Source: Paracoccaceae bacterium
Lineage (GTDB): Bacteria > Pseudomonadota > Alphaproteobacteria > Rhodobacterales > Rhodobacteraceae
Reading direction: 5' to 3'
DNA: 64,000 bases
Assembly (NCBI GenBank): GCA_030148225.1
Contig: JASBTX010000032.1
Location: 1-64,000, forward strand
Under the pieces are notes generated by a model. It did no database searches and was not told the DNA's origin. It was given only the letters and a program-made list of their open reading frames with translations. This document shows positions 56,174-64,000 of the stretch, in pieces (position 1 is the stretch's first letter; every line of letters starts with the position of its first letter). The translations under genes were made by a program, and so were the position numbers.

Positions 56174-56228
56174 GGGGGTAATTCACCGTGAATTGGCGGT
56201 ATTTCGCCACCCCCGCAACATTTTGCGG
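56174..56228 (-). promoter_or_regulatory. Three-way-junction structure between ftsA and ftsZ
   Basis: GGGGGT (56174-56179) pairs with ACCCCC (56209-56214) and encloses two adjoining hairpins: AATTCA / TGAATT with a 3-base loop (56180-56194, with an almost fully symmetrical arm) and GGCG / CGCC with a 6-base loop (56195-56208). No base is unpaired at the junction. A fourth hairpin CCGCAA / TTGCGG (56213-56228) reaches the ftsA stop codon and shares two bases with the outer stem, so the two folds compete. No U-run follows immediately. It could act as an RNA processing, attenuation or protein-binding site controlling ftsZ. Confidence 0.6.
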
Positions 56229-57563
56229 TTACCAGTTGTCCCGGAACCATTTCACCGCCCTTCTGATCGACCGCGCCGGATAGCGCTCGTGCGGGATTTC
56301 AAAGTCCCACCACTCGTCCTGCGGATGCGCCGCAAAAAGGCACAGCCCCACCGCCGCGGCAAAAGCAGGCCCTGTTGCCGCCTGTGGCAGCCCCTGCACC
56401 CTCAGCGGTCGGCCCAGCCTGACCTGCTGGCCCAGAATGCGCGATGCCAGCCCGTCCAGCCCCGGCACCTGACTGCCGCCGCCGGTCAGCACCACCTGCT
56501 GGCTGGGCAGATGTTCGAACCCCGCCGCATCCAGGCAAAGCCGGATTTCCTCGAGGATTTCCTCAAGGCGCGGGCGCATGATACCGATCACCTCGGCCCG
56601 GCTGACGGTGCGCCTGTCGTGATCCCAGTCGCCGGTATCGGCACCCAGTTCGATCATCTCGCGATCATCCATGCCCGTGGCCATGACGCCCCCGTGCACG
56701 GTCTTGATCCGTTCGGCCATCGCGTTCGAGATATGCAGCCCCTTGGCGATATCCAGCGTGACGTGATCGCCCCCCATCCTGACGCTGTCCGAATAGATCA
56801 TGTGCTTCTTGAGAAAGAGCGATATGCCCGTCGCGCCGCCGCCCAGATCGATACAGGCGCCGCCCAGTTCCTGCTCATCCTCGACCATGGCCGCAATCGC
56901 CGAGACATAGGCCGACGAGGCCAGCCCCGCCACCTCGAGATCGCAGCGTTGAATACAGTAAAGCAGGTTGCGGATCACCAGATCCTCGACACTCAGAATA
57001 TGCATGTCGACCGCCAGCTTGCGCCCCATCATGCCGCGCGGGTCACTCAGGCCAACACGGTGATCCAGCGCGAAATTCACCGGCTGGGCATGTAGCACCT
57101 CGCGCCCCTCGCCGAAATCGGGCACGTCGCAGGATGCCATGACGCGGGCAATATCCTCTTCGCGCACCCCATCGGCAGACAGATCCAGCGCCCCGTCCAG
57201 CCCATAGGATCGCGGCCCGCCGCCGGAAAAACAAGCGATCACGTGATCGACGCGGACATTGGCCATTTTCTGCGCCGTCTGCACGGCGGTCCGGATGGCT
57301 CGCTCGGTTTCCTGCATTGCCTGAATCTCGCCAAACCGCACCCCGCGCGAACGCGTCGTCGCCGCCCCGACGATGCGGAAATTCGACTGCCCGGCCATGG
57401 TCGAGATGCCCTCGTCATCGGTAAACGTCTCGGGCCCGTCAAACCGCAGGACCAGACAGGCGATTTTCCATGTGCCCACATCCAGAACCGCGATCACACC
57501 GCGCTGCATCGCATGTTGGCGCATCTGACGCATGGCGCGCTGTGAACGATAGAGATCGGTCAT
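56229..57563 (-). CDS. ftsA: Cell division protein FtsA
   Basis: A 444-residue actin-like protein that tethers FtsZ to the membrane. The ATPase motifs AVLDVGTWKIACLVLRFDG, CIDLGGGATGISLF and VVLTGGGSQVPGL are visible, along with the SHS2 subdomain (TAVQTAQKMANVRVDHVI). The C-terminal AVKWFRDNW is the expected amphipathic membrane-targeting helix. Its start overlaps the ftsQ stop by 4 bases (ATGA). Confidence 0.96.
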   Translation of the reverse strand: MTDLYRSQRAMRQMRQHAMQRGVIAVLDVGTWKIACLVLRFDGPETFTDDEGISTMAGQSNFRIVGAATTRSRGVRFGEIQAMQETERAIRTAVQTAQKMANVRVDHVIACFSGGGPRSYGLDGALDLSADGVREEDIARVMASCDVPDFGEGREVLHAQPVNFALDHRVGLSDPRGMMGRKLAVDMHILSVEDLVIRNLLYCIQRCDLEVAGLASSAYVSAIAAMVEDEQELGGACIDLGGGATGISLFLKKHMIYSDSVRMGGDHVTLDIAKGLHISNAMAERIKTVHGGVMATGMDDREMIELGADTGDWDHDRRTVSRAEVIGIMRPRLEEILEEIRLCLDAAGFEHLPSQQVVLTGGGSQVPGLDGLASRILGQQVRLGRPLRVQGLPQAATGPAFAAAVGLCLFAAHPQDEWWDFEIPHERYPARSIRRAVKWFRDNW

Positions 57564-58441
57564 TCCGACAATCCTTTTGTTTTCAGCGCTCTTACCCGGC
57601 GCAGTTCCTCGAGTGCGGGGGGCGACATCCGCAATGTGGGGCGCGTCGGATTGCGCATATCGACGGCGATGACATCGCGGTTGAACACATCCTCGGCCTC
57701 ATCCATGGCAATCACGCGCTCCAGCGCCAGTTCGGGCTGCAACTCGGGCAGCATGATCACCTGCCCCGATGCCAGCACCACATCCCAGCGCCGCGCGCCG
57801 ATCCGGTTCAGGCCGATCACCAGATTGCCGATTGGCCGCGAGAGGCCCAAAAGCCGCAGTGCCTCGGGCACGGCCTCATGCGCGGCCTCGCCGCCGATCA
57901 GCGGCAGGTCCGGCCGGTCCATCCGGCTGCCCAGCGATGATACGCGCTTGCCGTTTCCATCCAAAAGTTCCAGCCCGTCCAAGCCCTGCCAGACCACGAC
58001 GGGCAGCCGCTCGCGGATGGTCATTTCCAGAATGCCGCCCGCCTTCAGCCGCAGGCTGACCTCTGCCACCGCGTCCAGCCCCGATACGGTTTCGCGCATC
58101 TGCGCCAAATTAAGATCGAACGAACTGATGGGAAAATCGACCGGCAGGATTTCCCGGATGTCCTCGGCCACCTCATCCGTCGCGCCCTTCAGCTCCATCA
58201 GCCTGACCTGAAATTCTGGCCGCTCCTGGATCGAGCTGCGCACATCCATCACCCAAAGCGACAGCCGCTCGACCGTTTCCTCGCGCGTGACCCACCAGCC
58301 CACCATCAGCGCCACCGAAAAGGCGGGGATGCCCGTGCGCAACAGCGCCCGGAAAAGCGGCGTCAGCCAGATACGCTGAAACCGATAGGCCAGACGGCTG
58401 GGCGCGGGATCGCGCGGGGTGGGGATGTTCACCGGTCGCAT
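57560..58441 (-). CDS. ftsQ: Cell division protein FtsQ
   Basis: A 293-residue bitopic membrane protein of the divisome. After a basic cytoplasmic N-terminus comes one membrane helix ([20 protein letters not shown]), then a POTRA domain ([39 protein letters not shown]) and the FtsQ domain. The ATG at 58441 is preferred to an upstream start at 58468. It overlaps the ddl stop by 13 bases and ftsA by 4, in one operon. Confidence 0.93.
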   Translation of the reverse strand: MRPVNIPTPRDPAPSRLAYRFQRIWLTPLFRALLRTGIPAFSVALMVGWWVTREETVERLSLWVMDVRSSIQERPEFQVRLMELKGATDEVAEDIREILPVDFPISSFDLNLAQMRETVSGLDAVAEVSLRLKAGGILEMTIRERLPVVVWQGLDGLELLDGNGKRVSSLGSRMDRPDLPLIGGEAAHEAVPEALRLLGLSRPIGNLVIGLNRIGARRWDVVLASGQVIMLPELQPELALERVIAMDEAEDVFNRDVIAVDMRNPTRPTLRMSPPALEELRRVRALKTKGLSE

Positions 58442-59343
58442 GACGCATCCTCGACCAGCGCCCGGCAAAGCTCGGGGAAGGTGATGCCGACATGCTCGGC
58501 CTGCTCGGGCGACAGCGACGTGGGCGTCATGCCCGGCTGGGTGTTGGTCTCCAGCAGGATCAGCCCGTCAATCCCGCGTGTCTCGTCCCAGCGGAAATCG
58601 GTGCGACTGATCCCCCGACATCCCAGCACCTCATGCGCCCGCAGCGCGTACTCCATGCAGGCATCGAAAATCTCGGGCGGCACATCGGCTGGCAGGACGT
58701 GCGATGATCCGCCCTCTTCGTATTTGGCGGCGTAATCATACCAGCCGTCAGTCACGATATCGGTCACCGTCAGCGCCCGGTCGCCCAGCACCGTCGTCGT
58801 CAGTTCCCGCCCCGGCGCATAGGTCTCCACCATCAGCCGCGCGGGCATTTCATCGCTCAGCATCGGCGGCCCGTTCGCCACTTCGCGCACGATATAAACA
58901 CCCACGGACGAGCCTTCGTTGACCGGCTTGACCACATAGGGCGGTGCCATCACATGCGCCGCCATGATCTCGGCTTTGTCGGCGATCACGCTCTCGACGA
59001 CGGGCAGACCGGCCTGGGCATAGACCTCTTTGGTTTTCTGCTTGTCCATCGCCAGCGCCGAGGCCAGCACGCCCGAATGCGTATAGGGCAGCGCCATCCA
59101 TTCCAGCAGGCCCTGAACACAGCCATCCTCGCCCCAGCGGCCATGCAGCGCGTTAAAGACGACATCAGCACCCGCATCGCGCAATTGCCGTTCCAGATGG
59201 CGGGTCGCGTCAATCTCGGTGACAAGGTAGCCGGCCTTGCGCAGCGCCGCCGCGCATTCGCGACCGGTCGACAGGGAAACCTCCCTCTCGGCCGATGGTC
59301 CACCCATCAGAACTGCAACATGTGGGCTTGTCTGCTCTGACAT
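58429..59343 (-). CDS. ddl: D-alanine-D-alanine ligase
   Basis: A 304-residue ATP-grasp ligase that joins two D-alanines for peptidoglycan. [48 protein letters not shown] (ATP-grasp loop) and [20 protein letters not shown] are all present. It lies between murB and ftsQ as in many alphaproteobacterial dcw clusters. Confidence 0.96.
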   Translation of the reverse strand: MSEQTSPHVAVLMGGPSAEREVSLSTGRECAAALRKAGYLVTEIDATRHLERQLRDAGADVVFNALHGRWGEDGCVQGLLEWMALPYTHSGVLASALAMDKQKTKEVYAQAGLPVVESVIADKAEIMAAHVMAPPYVVKPVNEGSSVGVYIVREVANGPPMLSDEMPARLMVETYAPGRELTTTVLGDRALTVTDIVTDGWYDYAAKYEEGGSSHVLPADVPPEIFDACMEYALRAHEVLGCRGISRTDFRWDETRGIDGLILLETNTQPGMTPTSLSPEQAEHVGITFPELCRALVEDASCDR

Positions 59344-59389
59344 TCCCGCCTCTGGTTTTCGCCAGCCGTGTGTCGGCTGATCTGCCGGA

Positions 59390-60346
59390 TCAGTTTTCCG
59401 GTCCGCTCTTGTTTTCTGACGGGGCCGGTTCTCCGACCCTCATGACTTCCCATTCTAGCGTCAAACCGCTGTTTTGGAAGACCCTTTTTCGGACTTCTTC
59501 GCCCAGGTTTTCCAGATCGGCCGCGGTCGCGCCACCGGTATTGATCAGGAAATTGGGATGCTTTTCAGACATTTGCGCCCCGCCCAGCCGCGCGCCGCGC
59601 ATGCCTGCGTCATCAATCACCTTCCAGGCCTTCAAATCGTGGCTGTCATCGGCCCGCCCGGTCGAACTGAACCCCGCCGGATTGCGAAAGGTCGACCCGG
59701 CCGTGCGTTCGCGCGTGGGCTGCGTGGCGTCACGCTTGGCTAATTGCTCTTCCATCCGCGCTTCCAGCATCGCGGGATCGCCCGGCGGGGCCGCGAATTC
59801 CACCCCGGTCACCACCGCGCCCGCAGGCAATGCGCTCTGGCGATAGGCAAAGCCCAGCGCCTCTCTGGGCAGGCTCTGGCGCACACCCTGCCGTGTCACG
59901 ATATCAACCCGGTCGACAACATCGGCCATATAGGTGCCATAGCAGCCCGCATTCATCGCCACCGCACCGCCAATGGCCCCGGGGATGGTCCTCAGAAATG
60001 TCAGATCCAGCCCCGCCGCCGCCGCCTTGCGCGCCACATGCGCATCCAGCGCCGCCGCCCCGGCCCGGACCCGGCCATCGGCAATCTCGATGGTGTTGAA
60101 CCCGCGCCCCAGCCGGATCACAACCGCCCGCACGCCGCCATCCCTGACAATCAGGTTCGACCCGACCCCGATGGGAAAAATATCCGTCGCCGGGGACAGG
60201 CCGGACAGAAAATCACAAAGATCATCCTGATCCGCAGGCTGAAAGAGCCAGTCCGCTGCCCCCCCGACCCTCAGCCATGTCAGATCATCAAGCCGCCGGT
60301 CAGGCGTCAGCCTGCCACGCACTTCGGGCAGGATGGCCCCGCTCAT
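59390..60346 (-). CDS. murB: UDP-N-acetylenolpyruvoylglucosamine reductase
   Basis: A 318-residue FAD enzyme that forms UDP-N-acetylmuramate. [50 protein letters not shown] and [12 protein letters not shown] (catalytic Ser) match. The ATG at 60346 overlaps the DUF2484 stop by 4 bases (ATGA), which fixes it against a longer frame to 60448. Confidence 0.96.
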   Translation of the reverse strand: MSGAILPEVRGRLTPDRRLDDLTWLRVGGAADWLFQPADQDDLCDFLSGLSPATDIFPIGVGSNLIVRDGGVRAVVIRLGRGFNTIEIADGRVRAGAAALDAHVARKAAAAGLDLTFLRTIPGAIGGAVAMNAGCYGTYMADVVDRVDIVTRQGVRQSLPREALGFAYRQSALPAGAVVTGVEFAAPPGDPAMLEARMEEQLAKRDATQPTRERTAGSTFRNPAGFSSTGRADDSHDLKAWKVIDDAGMRGARLGGAQMSEKHPNFLINTGGATAADLENLGEEVRKRVFQNSGLTLEWEVMRVGEPAPSENKSGPEN

Positions 60347-60606
60347 GACGTGCCGCGCCGGAACAACCGGCGCAGCCATTTGGCAAGGTAAAAGACCGGC
60401 CAGCGCAGGATCGACATCCCCGCCAGCAGAACCAGAATGCCCAGCCACGGCCCGTTTTCATAGATGAAATAGATCAGAAGCGGTATGCCCAGCGTAATCA
60501 GCACATAGGCCGACGGCCAGTGCTGCCGCTTGCTGGGGAAAAAGGCGATGACATTGGCCACCACGATCCACACACAGACCAGGATGAGAGAGAGCGACAG
60601 GCTCAT
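60343..60606 (-). CDS. DUF2484 family membrane protein
   Basis: An 87-residue protein with three hydrophobic segments ([55 protein letters not shown]) and a basic C-terminus. It matches DUF2484, found in Rhodobacterales. It is precisely fitted between murC and murB: the start overlaps murC's stop by 4 bases and its stop overlaps murB's start by 4. A role in cell-wall synthesis is likely from this coupling, but unproven. Confidence 0.88.
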   Translation of the reverse strand: MSLSLSLILVCVWIVVANVIAFFPSKRQHWPSAYVLITLGIPLLIYFIYENGPWLGILVLLAGMSILRWPVFYLAKWLRRLFRRGTS

Positions 60607-62000
60607 CTCGCCAGCCTTTCGGGCAGCGCATTGGCCCATGCGCTGATCGTGCCCGCCCCCAGACAGACCACAAGATCACCCGGCCCCGCCTCGCGGCGCA
60701 CGAAATCGGCAAGCCCCTCTTCGCCCGAGATACCCTCGGCGCGGCGATGGCCATGACCGATAAGTCCCTCGACCAGATGATCGCGGTCAGCGCCCTCGAT
60801 CGGCTCCTCGCCGGCGGCAAAAACCTCGGTGATCGCGACGGCATCGGCATCGTTGAAACAACCGCAGAATTCATCAAAGAGCGACGAAAGCCGCGTATAA
60901 CGATGCGGCTGATGAATGGCGATGACCCGCCCTTCGGTCGCCTGACGCGCCGCCCTGAGCACGGCGCTGATTTCCACCGGGTGATGGCCGTAATCGTCGA
61001 TGATCGTCACGCCGTTGACTTCGCCGACCCGGGTAAAGCGGCGGTTGACCCCCTTGAACGCGGCCAGCGCCGCGCGGATCTCGGCCATTTTCATGCCCAG
61101 ATGGCGTGCGACGGCCACTGCCGCCAGCGCGTTCGAGACATTGTGCTCGCCCGGCATCGGCAGGCTGCAATCCTCGATCACACGATCCTCGGCATGCAGT
61201 TCAATATCAAACCGCGCGACGCCGCCCTCATAGCGCAGATTGCGCGCCCGCACATCGGCCTGAGCATTGAAGCCAAAGGTCACCACCCGCCGGTCGCTGA
61301 TCCGCCCGACCAGCGAACGCACCTCGGGATGATCGGTACAGCACACGGCGATGCCATAAAACGGAATGTTCGAAACGAAATCCAGAAAACCCTGACGCAG
61401 CGAATCAAAATCACCCCAGTGCTCCATATGTTCGGGATCGATATTGGTGACGATGGCTATCGTCGCGGGCAGGCGATTGAACGTGCCGTCGCTCTCATCG
61501 GCCTCGACCACCATCCACTCGCCCTGCCCCATGCGCGCGTTCGAGCCATAGGCATGAATGATACCGCCATTGACCACGGTCGGATCGATGCCGCCGGCAA
61601 CCAGCACCTCGGCGATCAGCGTCGTGGTCGTTGTCTTGCCATGGGTCCCGGCCACGGCGACGTTGGATTTGAGCCGCATCAGCTCGGCCAGCATCTCGGC
61701 CCGGCGCACCACCGGCAGGCCACGATGGCGCGCGGCCGCCAGTTCGGGATTGTCGTCACGTATCGCCGACGAGATCACCACAACCTCGGCCGATTTCAGG
61801 TTTTCCGCCCGCTGCCCGATAAAGATTTCCGCCCCCAGCGCCGCCAGCCGTTCGGTGATTTTCGAGGCCTTCAGGTCCGATCCCTGAACACTGTAGCCAT
61901 GCTCGATCAGCACTTCGGCGATACCCGACATGCCAATCCCGCCGATCCCCACGAAATGGATCGGCCCCAGCTGTGTCGGCAGTTTCGTGGCAGGTGTCAT
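60603..62000 (-). CDS. murC: UDP-N-acetylmuramate-L-alanine ligase
   Basis: A 465-residue Mur ligase that adds L-Ala to UDP-MurNAc. [33 protein letters not shown] (ATP loop), [10 protein letters not shown], and [19 protein letters not shown] (family signature) are present. It overlaps murG by 4 bases at its start and DUF2484 at its end. Confidence 0.97.
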   Translation of the reverse strand: MTPATKLPTQLGPIHFVGIGGIGMSGIAEVLIEHGYSVQGSDLKASKITERLAALGAEIFIGQRAENLKSAEVVVISSAIRDDNPELAAARHRGLPVVRRAEMLAELMRLKSNVAVAGTHGKTTTTTLIAEVLVAGGIDPTVVNGGIIHAYGSNARMGQGEWMVVEADESDGTFNRLPATIAIVTNIDPEHMEHWGDFDSLRQGFLDFVSNIPFYGIAVCCTDHPEVRSLVGRISDRRVVTFGFNAQADVRARNLRYEGGVARFDIELHAEDRVIEDCSLPMPGEHNVSNALAAVAVARHLGMKMAEIRAALAAFKGVNRRFTRVGEVNGVTIIDDYGHHPVEISAVLRAARQATEGRVIAIHQPHRYTRLSSLFDEFCGCFNDADAVAITEVFAAGEEPIEGADRDHLVEGLIGHGHRRAEGISGEEGLADFVRREAGPGDLVVCLGAGTISAWANALPERLAR

Positions 62001-63100
62001 GCTTTGTCTTTCGCGGATATGTTCTTGACCATCTCGACCAGCCGCGTCGTAGCGTCAGGAATGCCCTGACGCAAGGCAGCCTGCGCCATCAGTGATGCTG
62101 CTTTGGGGTTGGTCAGAATGGCGGTGATCTGTTCGGCCAGCGCTGCGGGTGTCAGGCGGCTCTCGGGCATCAGCACCGCCGCGCCCGCATCCACCAGCCC
62201 ACGGGCATTGGCCGTCTGTTCATCCCGGATCGCCGACGCCAGCGGCACCAGCAGCGAGGGCCGCCCGATGACCGAGATATCGGCAACTGATGACGCCCCT
62301 GCGCGCGATATGACCAGCTGCGCCTCGGCGATATGGCGGGGAATATCCCGGAAAAAGCTCTGGATATCGGCCCGCAATCCGTGATCGGCGTAAAAGACCC
62401 TGACCCGCTCCAGATCCTCTTCTCGGGCCTGTTGTACGATGCTCAGGCCGGATTTCAGCGCGTCAGGCAGCAATTCGATCGCTGCGGGCACGACATCCGA
62501 CAGGATGCGCGCGCCCTGCGACCCGCCGATCACCACGATCTTGGCCGCTTCGGGCTGCGGTGGCACGTAGGGCGCGCCCGCGTGATCCAGTACCGCCTGA
62601 CGCACCGGGTTGCCGGTATGCGTCGCGCTGACCCCTGTGGGCAGTTCGGTGGGCCATGTCCCGCAGGCAATGGCATCGACCCGCCGCGCGAAAAGCTGAT
62701 TGACCCGCCCCAGCACGCCGTTCTGCTCGTGGAACATGCGCGGCAACCGCAAAAGCCACGCCGCCCCCATCGCCGGGATCGCCGGATAGCCGCCAAAGCC
62801 CACGACAACGCGCGGACGGTCCCGCCGCATCCGTCGCCATGCCGCCCAGACACCGCCCAGAATGCGGAACGGCACGGTCATGCGCGCCGCCAGTCCACCC
62901 CGGGCAAAGGTGGCCGACGCCACCTCTTCGACCTCGACCATATGCGGAAAACCACCGGTATAGCGCGCGCCCCGCCCATCCGTCGACAGCTTGACGCGCC
63001 AGCCCTTGCGGATCATCACCTCGGCCAGCGCCTGCGCGGGAAACATATGCCCGCCCGTACCGCCCGCCGCGATCACCAGCAAGGGGGGCGTTTCATCCAT
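61997..63100 (-). CDS. murG: MurG glycosyltransferase
   Basis: A 367-residue enzyme that adds GlcNAc to lipid I, making lipid II at the inner face of the membrane. [20 protein letters not shown] and the [17 protein letters not shown] donor-binding segment match, as does [22 protein letters not shown] at 63100 overlaps the ftsW stop by 8 bases; a GTG at 63112 would add four residues. Confidence 0.96.
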   Translation of the reverse strand: MDETPPLLVIAAGGTGGHMFPAQALAEVMIRKGWRVKLSTDGRGARYTGGFPHMVEVEEVASATFARGGLAARMTVPFRILGGVWAAWRRMRRDRPRVVVGFGGYPAIPAMGAAWLLRLPRMFHEQNGVLGRVNQLFARRVDAIACGTWPTELPTGVSATHTGNPVRQAVLDHAGAPYVPPQPEAAKIVVIGGSQGARILSDVVPAAIELLPDALKSGLSIVQQAREEDLERVRVFYADHGLRADIQSFFRDIPRHIAEAQLVISRAGASSVADISVIGRPSLLVPLASAIRDEQTANARGLVDAGAAVLMPESRLTPAALAEQITAILTNPKAASLMAQAALRQGIPDATTRLVEMVKNISAKDKA

Positions 63101-64000
63101 GCCCGCGACCACGCCCCAGCAGGTGATCGCCGATCTCGCCCTGTGGGCGGGTGCGTGTCAGCGCCAGCAACATGCCCATGGTCAGCGCACTCGCCAAAAG
63201 CGACGAACCGCCATAGGAAATGAAAGGCAGCGTCATGCCCTTGGCCGGCAGGATGCGCACCGCCACGCCCAGATTGATAAAGGCCTGCATCGCGAAAAGG
63301 CATGTCAGCCCCGCACCGGCCAGCCGTGCATACATGTCGCGTTCGCGGATCAGCCGCAAAAGCGACCGGACGGTGACCGTCATGTAAAGCAGGATGATGA
63401 TCAGCACGAGGACAAGGCCGAACTCTTCCGCCGCCACCGCGATGATAAAATCCGTATGCGCGTCAGGCAGGGACCACTTGACCGTCCCCTCGCCGACGCC
63501 GACACCGAAAAACCCGCCTTCCTGAATGGCGTTGGTGGCATAGCCCAGCTGCGTGCGCGGATCGATATCGGGCGACAGGAACCCGTCAATGCGGCGGGCA
63601 AAATGCTCGGAATTGGCATAGGCAAACGTCCCGGCAAACAGCGTCAGCCCCGCCAGCGCCATCAATAGCAGGATCGAGGCCCCGCCGATAAAATACATCA
63701 CCCCCCAGGTAAAAAGGATCAGCCCCGCCTGCCCGAAATCGGGCTGCATGACCAGAAAACCCACCACGATCATCGTCAGCCAGAGCGAGATCATCCGCCC
63801 CGGCGGTCCGTTCAGCTGATGCGCCGCCGCGATGAACCACGCCACCAGCGCCACGAACATCGGTTTGAGGAATTCCGAAGGCTGAACGGCCATGAACCCC
63901 AGCGAATACCAGCGCGTCGCGCCCTTGCCGAAATCCGTACCAAAAAGCGGCAGCGCAATCAGCGCCACAAATGCCAGCGCAAAACCCACCGTGCCGAACC
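63093..64000 (-). CDS. ftsW: Lipid II polymerase FtsW (partial, start outside window)
   Basis: The C-terminal part of a SEDS glycan polymerase of the divisome; the reading frame runs open to the window edge, so the N-terminus is missing. [50 protein letters not shown] and the [18 protein letters not shown] signature identify it. FtsW rather than RodA is preferred from its place beside murG. It is cotranscribed with the mur and fts genes. Confidence 0.95.
   Translation of the reverse strand, partial: FGTVGFALAFVALIALPLFGTDFGKGATRWYSLGFMAVQPSEFLKPMFVALVAWFIAAAHQLNGPPGRMISLWLTMIVVGFLVMQPDFGQAGLILFTWGVMYFIGGASILLLMALAGLTLFAGTFAYANSEHFARRIDGFLSPDIDPRTQLGYATNAIQEGGFFGVGVGEGTVKWSLPDAHTDFIIAVAAEEFGLVLVLIIILLYMTVTVRSLLRLIRERDMYARLAGAGLTCLFAMQAFINLGVAVRILPAKGMTLPFISYGGSSLLASALTMGMLLALTRTRPQGEIGDHLLGRGRGHG

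Noticed and set aside
1..64000. tRNA or rRNA genes, especially a tRNA as islet target
   Set aside because: All spacers were read by eye on both strands; none shows a cloverleaf with a T-loop or rRNA sequence. The visible islet end lies at a protein gene.
63093..64000. ftsW start at 63989
   Set aside because: The apparent GTG start is inside the protein; the frame continues open to the window edge and family members have several more helices upstream.

Overview
The window is chromosomal DNA of an alphaproteobacterium, most likely a Rhodobacterales (Roseobacter-type) member. The bulk of it (about 6.8 kb to the right end) is G+C-rich and carries gene sets typical of that group: cobS/cobT with bolA and a J-domain protein, pntA/pntB, malate synthase G with a GlcG-like protein, DUF3422, DUF2484 inside the mur operon, a division/cell wall (dcw) cluster, and a cupin resembling DMSP lyases. 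No rRNA, tRNA or CRISPR array was seen.

The first 6.8 kb is different. It is visibly A+T-rich and forms the right end of a mobile islet whose left end lies outside the window. It holds a type I restriction-modification pair, hsdR followed by a fused hsdM-hsdS gene on the minus strand, and a divergently transcribed large serine recombinase whose stop codon sits 10 bases before the GTG start of a host AlkD-like DNA repair gene. The composition switch occurs within the last codons of the recombinase, so the attachment junction should lie at about 6770-6810. hsdR has a near-consensus promoter placed so that its mRNA would start at or next to the ATG.

Host region by region: 6.8-9.2 kb, DNA repair, a lipoprotein and MoaA. 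9.3-17.6 kb, a peptide-use module (two M20 hydrolases and a double ABC ATPase on the minus strand, a binding protein and two permeases on the plus strand, divergent from a 312-base palindrome-rich spacer). 17.6-22.1 kb, DUF3422 and transhydrogenase. 22.3-28.3 kb, SDR, GNAT, a class I amidotransferase-like hydrolase, GlcG-like protein with malate synthase G, and a YafY/VOC pair. 28.5-36.8 kb, PepN, a DMSP-lyase-like cupin, a lytic transglycosylase lipoprotein, GatB, a sulfotransferase, BolA and a J protein. 37.8-41.4 kb, cobaltochelatase CobS and CobT separated by a Tyr-rich secreted protein. 41.3-46.9 kb, a possible small basic protein, a winged-helix/hydrolase fusion, aminopeptidase P, DUF427 and a ClC channel. 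47-54 kb, RecN, BamD, then ketopantoate reductase, an OxyR-like regulator and NhaA lying between bamD and lpxC. 54-64 kb, the dcw cluster on the minus strand, read ftsW-murG-murC-DUF2484-murB-ddl-ftsQ-ftsA-ftsZ, with several ATGA-type overlaps and a good intrinsic terminator after ftsZ.

The most interesting items are: the M-S fused restriction islet with its leaderless-type promoter; an OxyR-family regulator with no cysteine that still has an OxyR-type site next to nhaA; a DMSP-lyase-like cupin with changed active-site positions; a winged-helix/hydrolase fusion that seems to lack the catalytic His; and a perfectly paired three-way-junction sequence between ftsA and ftsZ, together with complementary 12-mers on either side of ftsZ.
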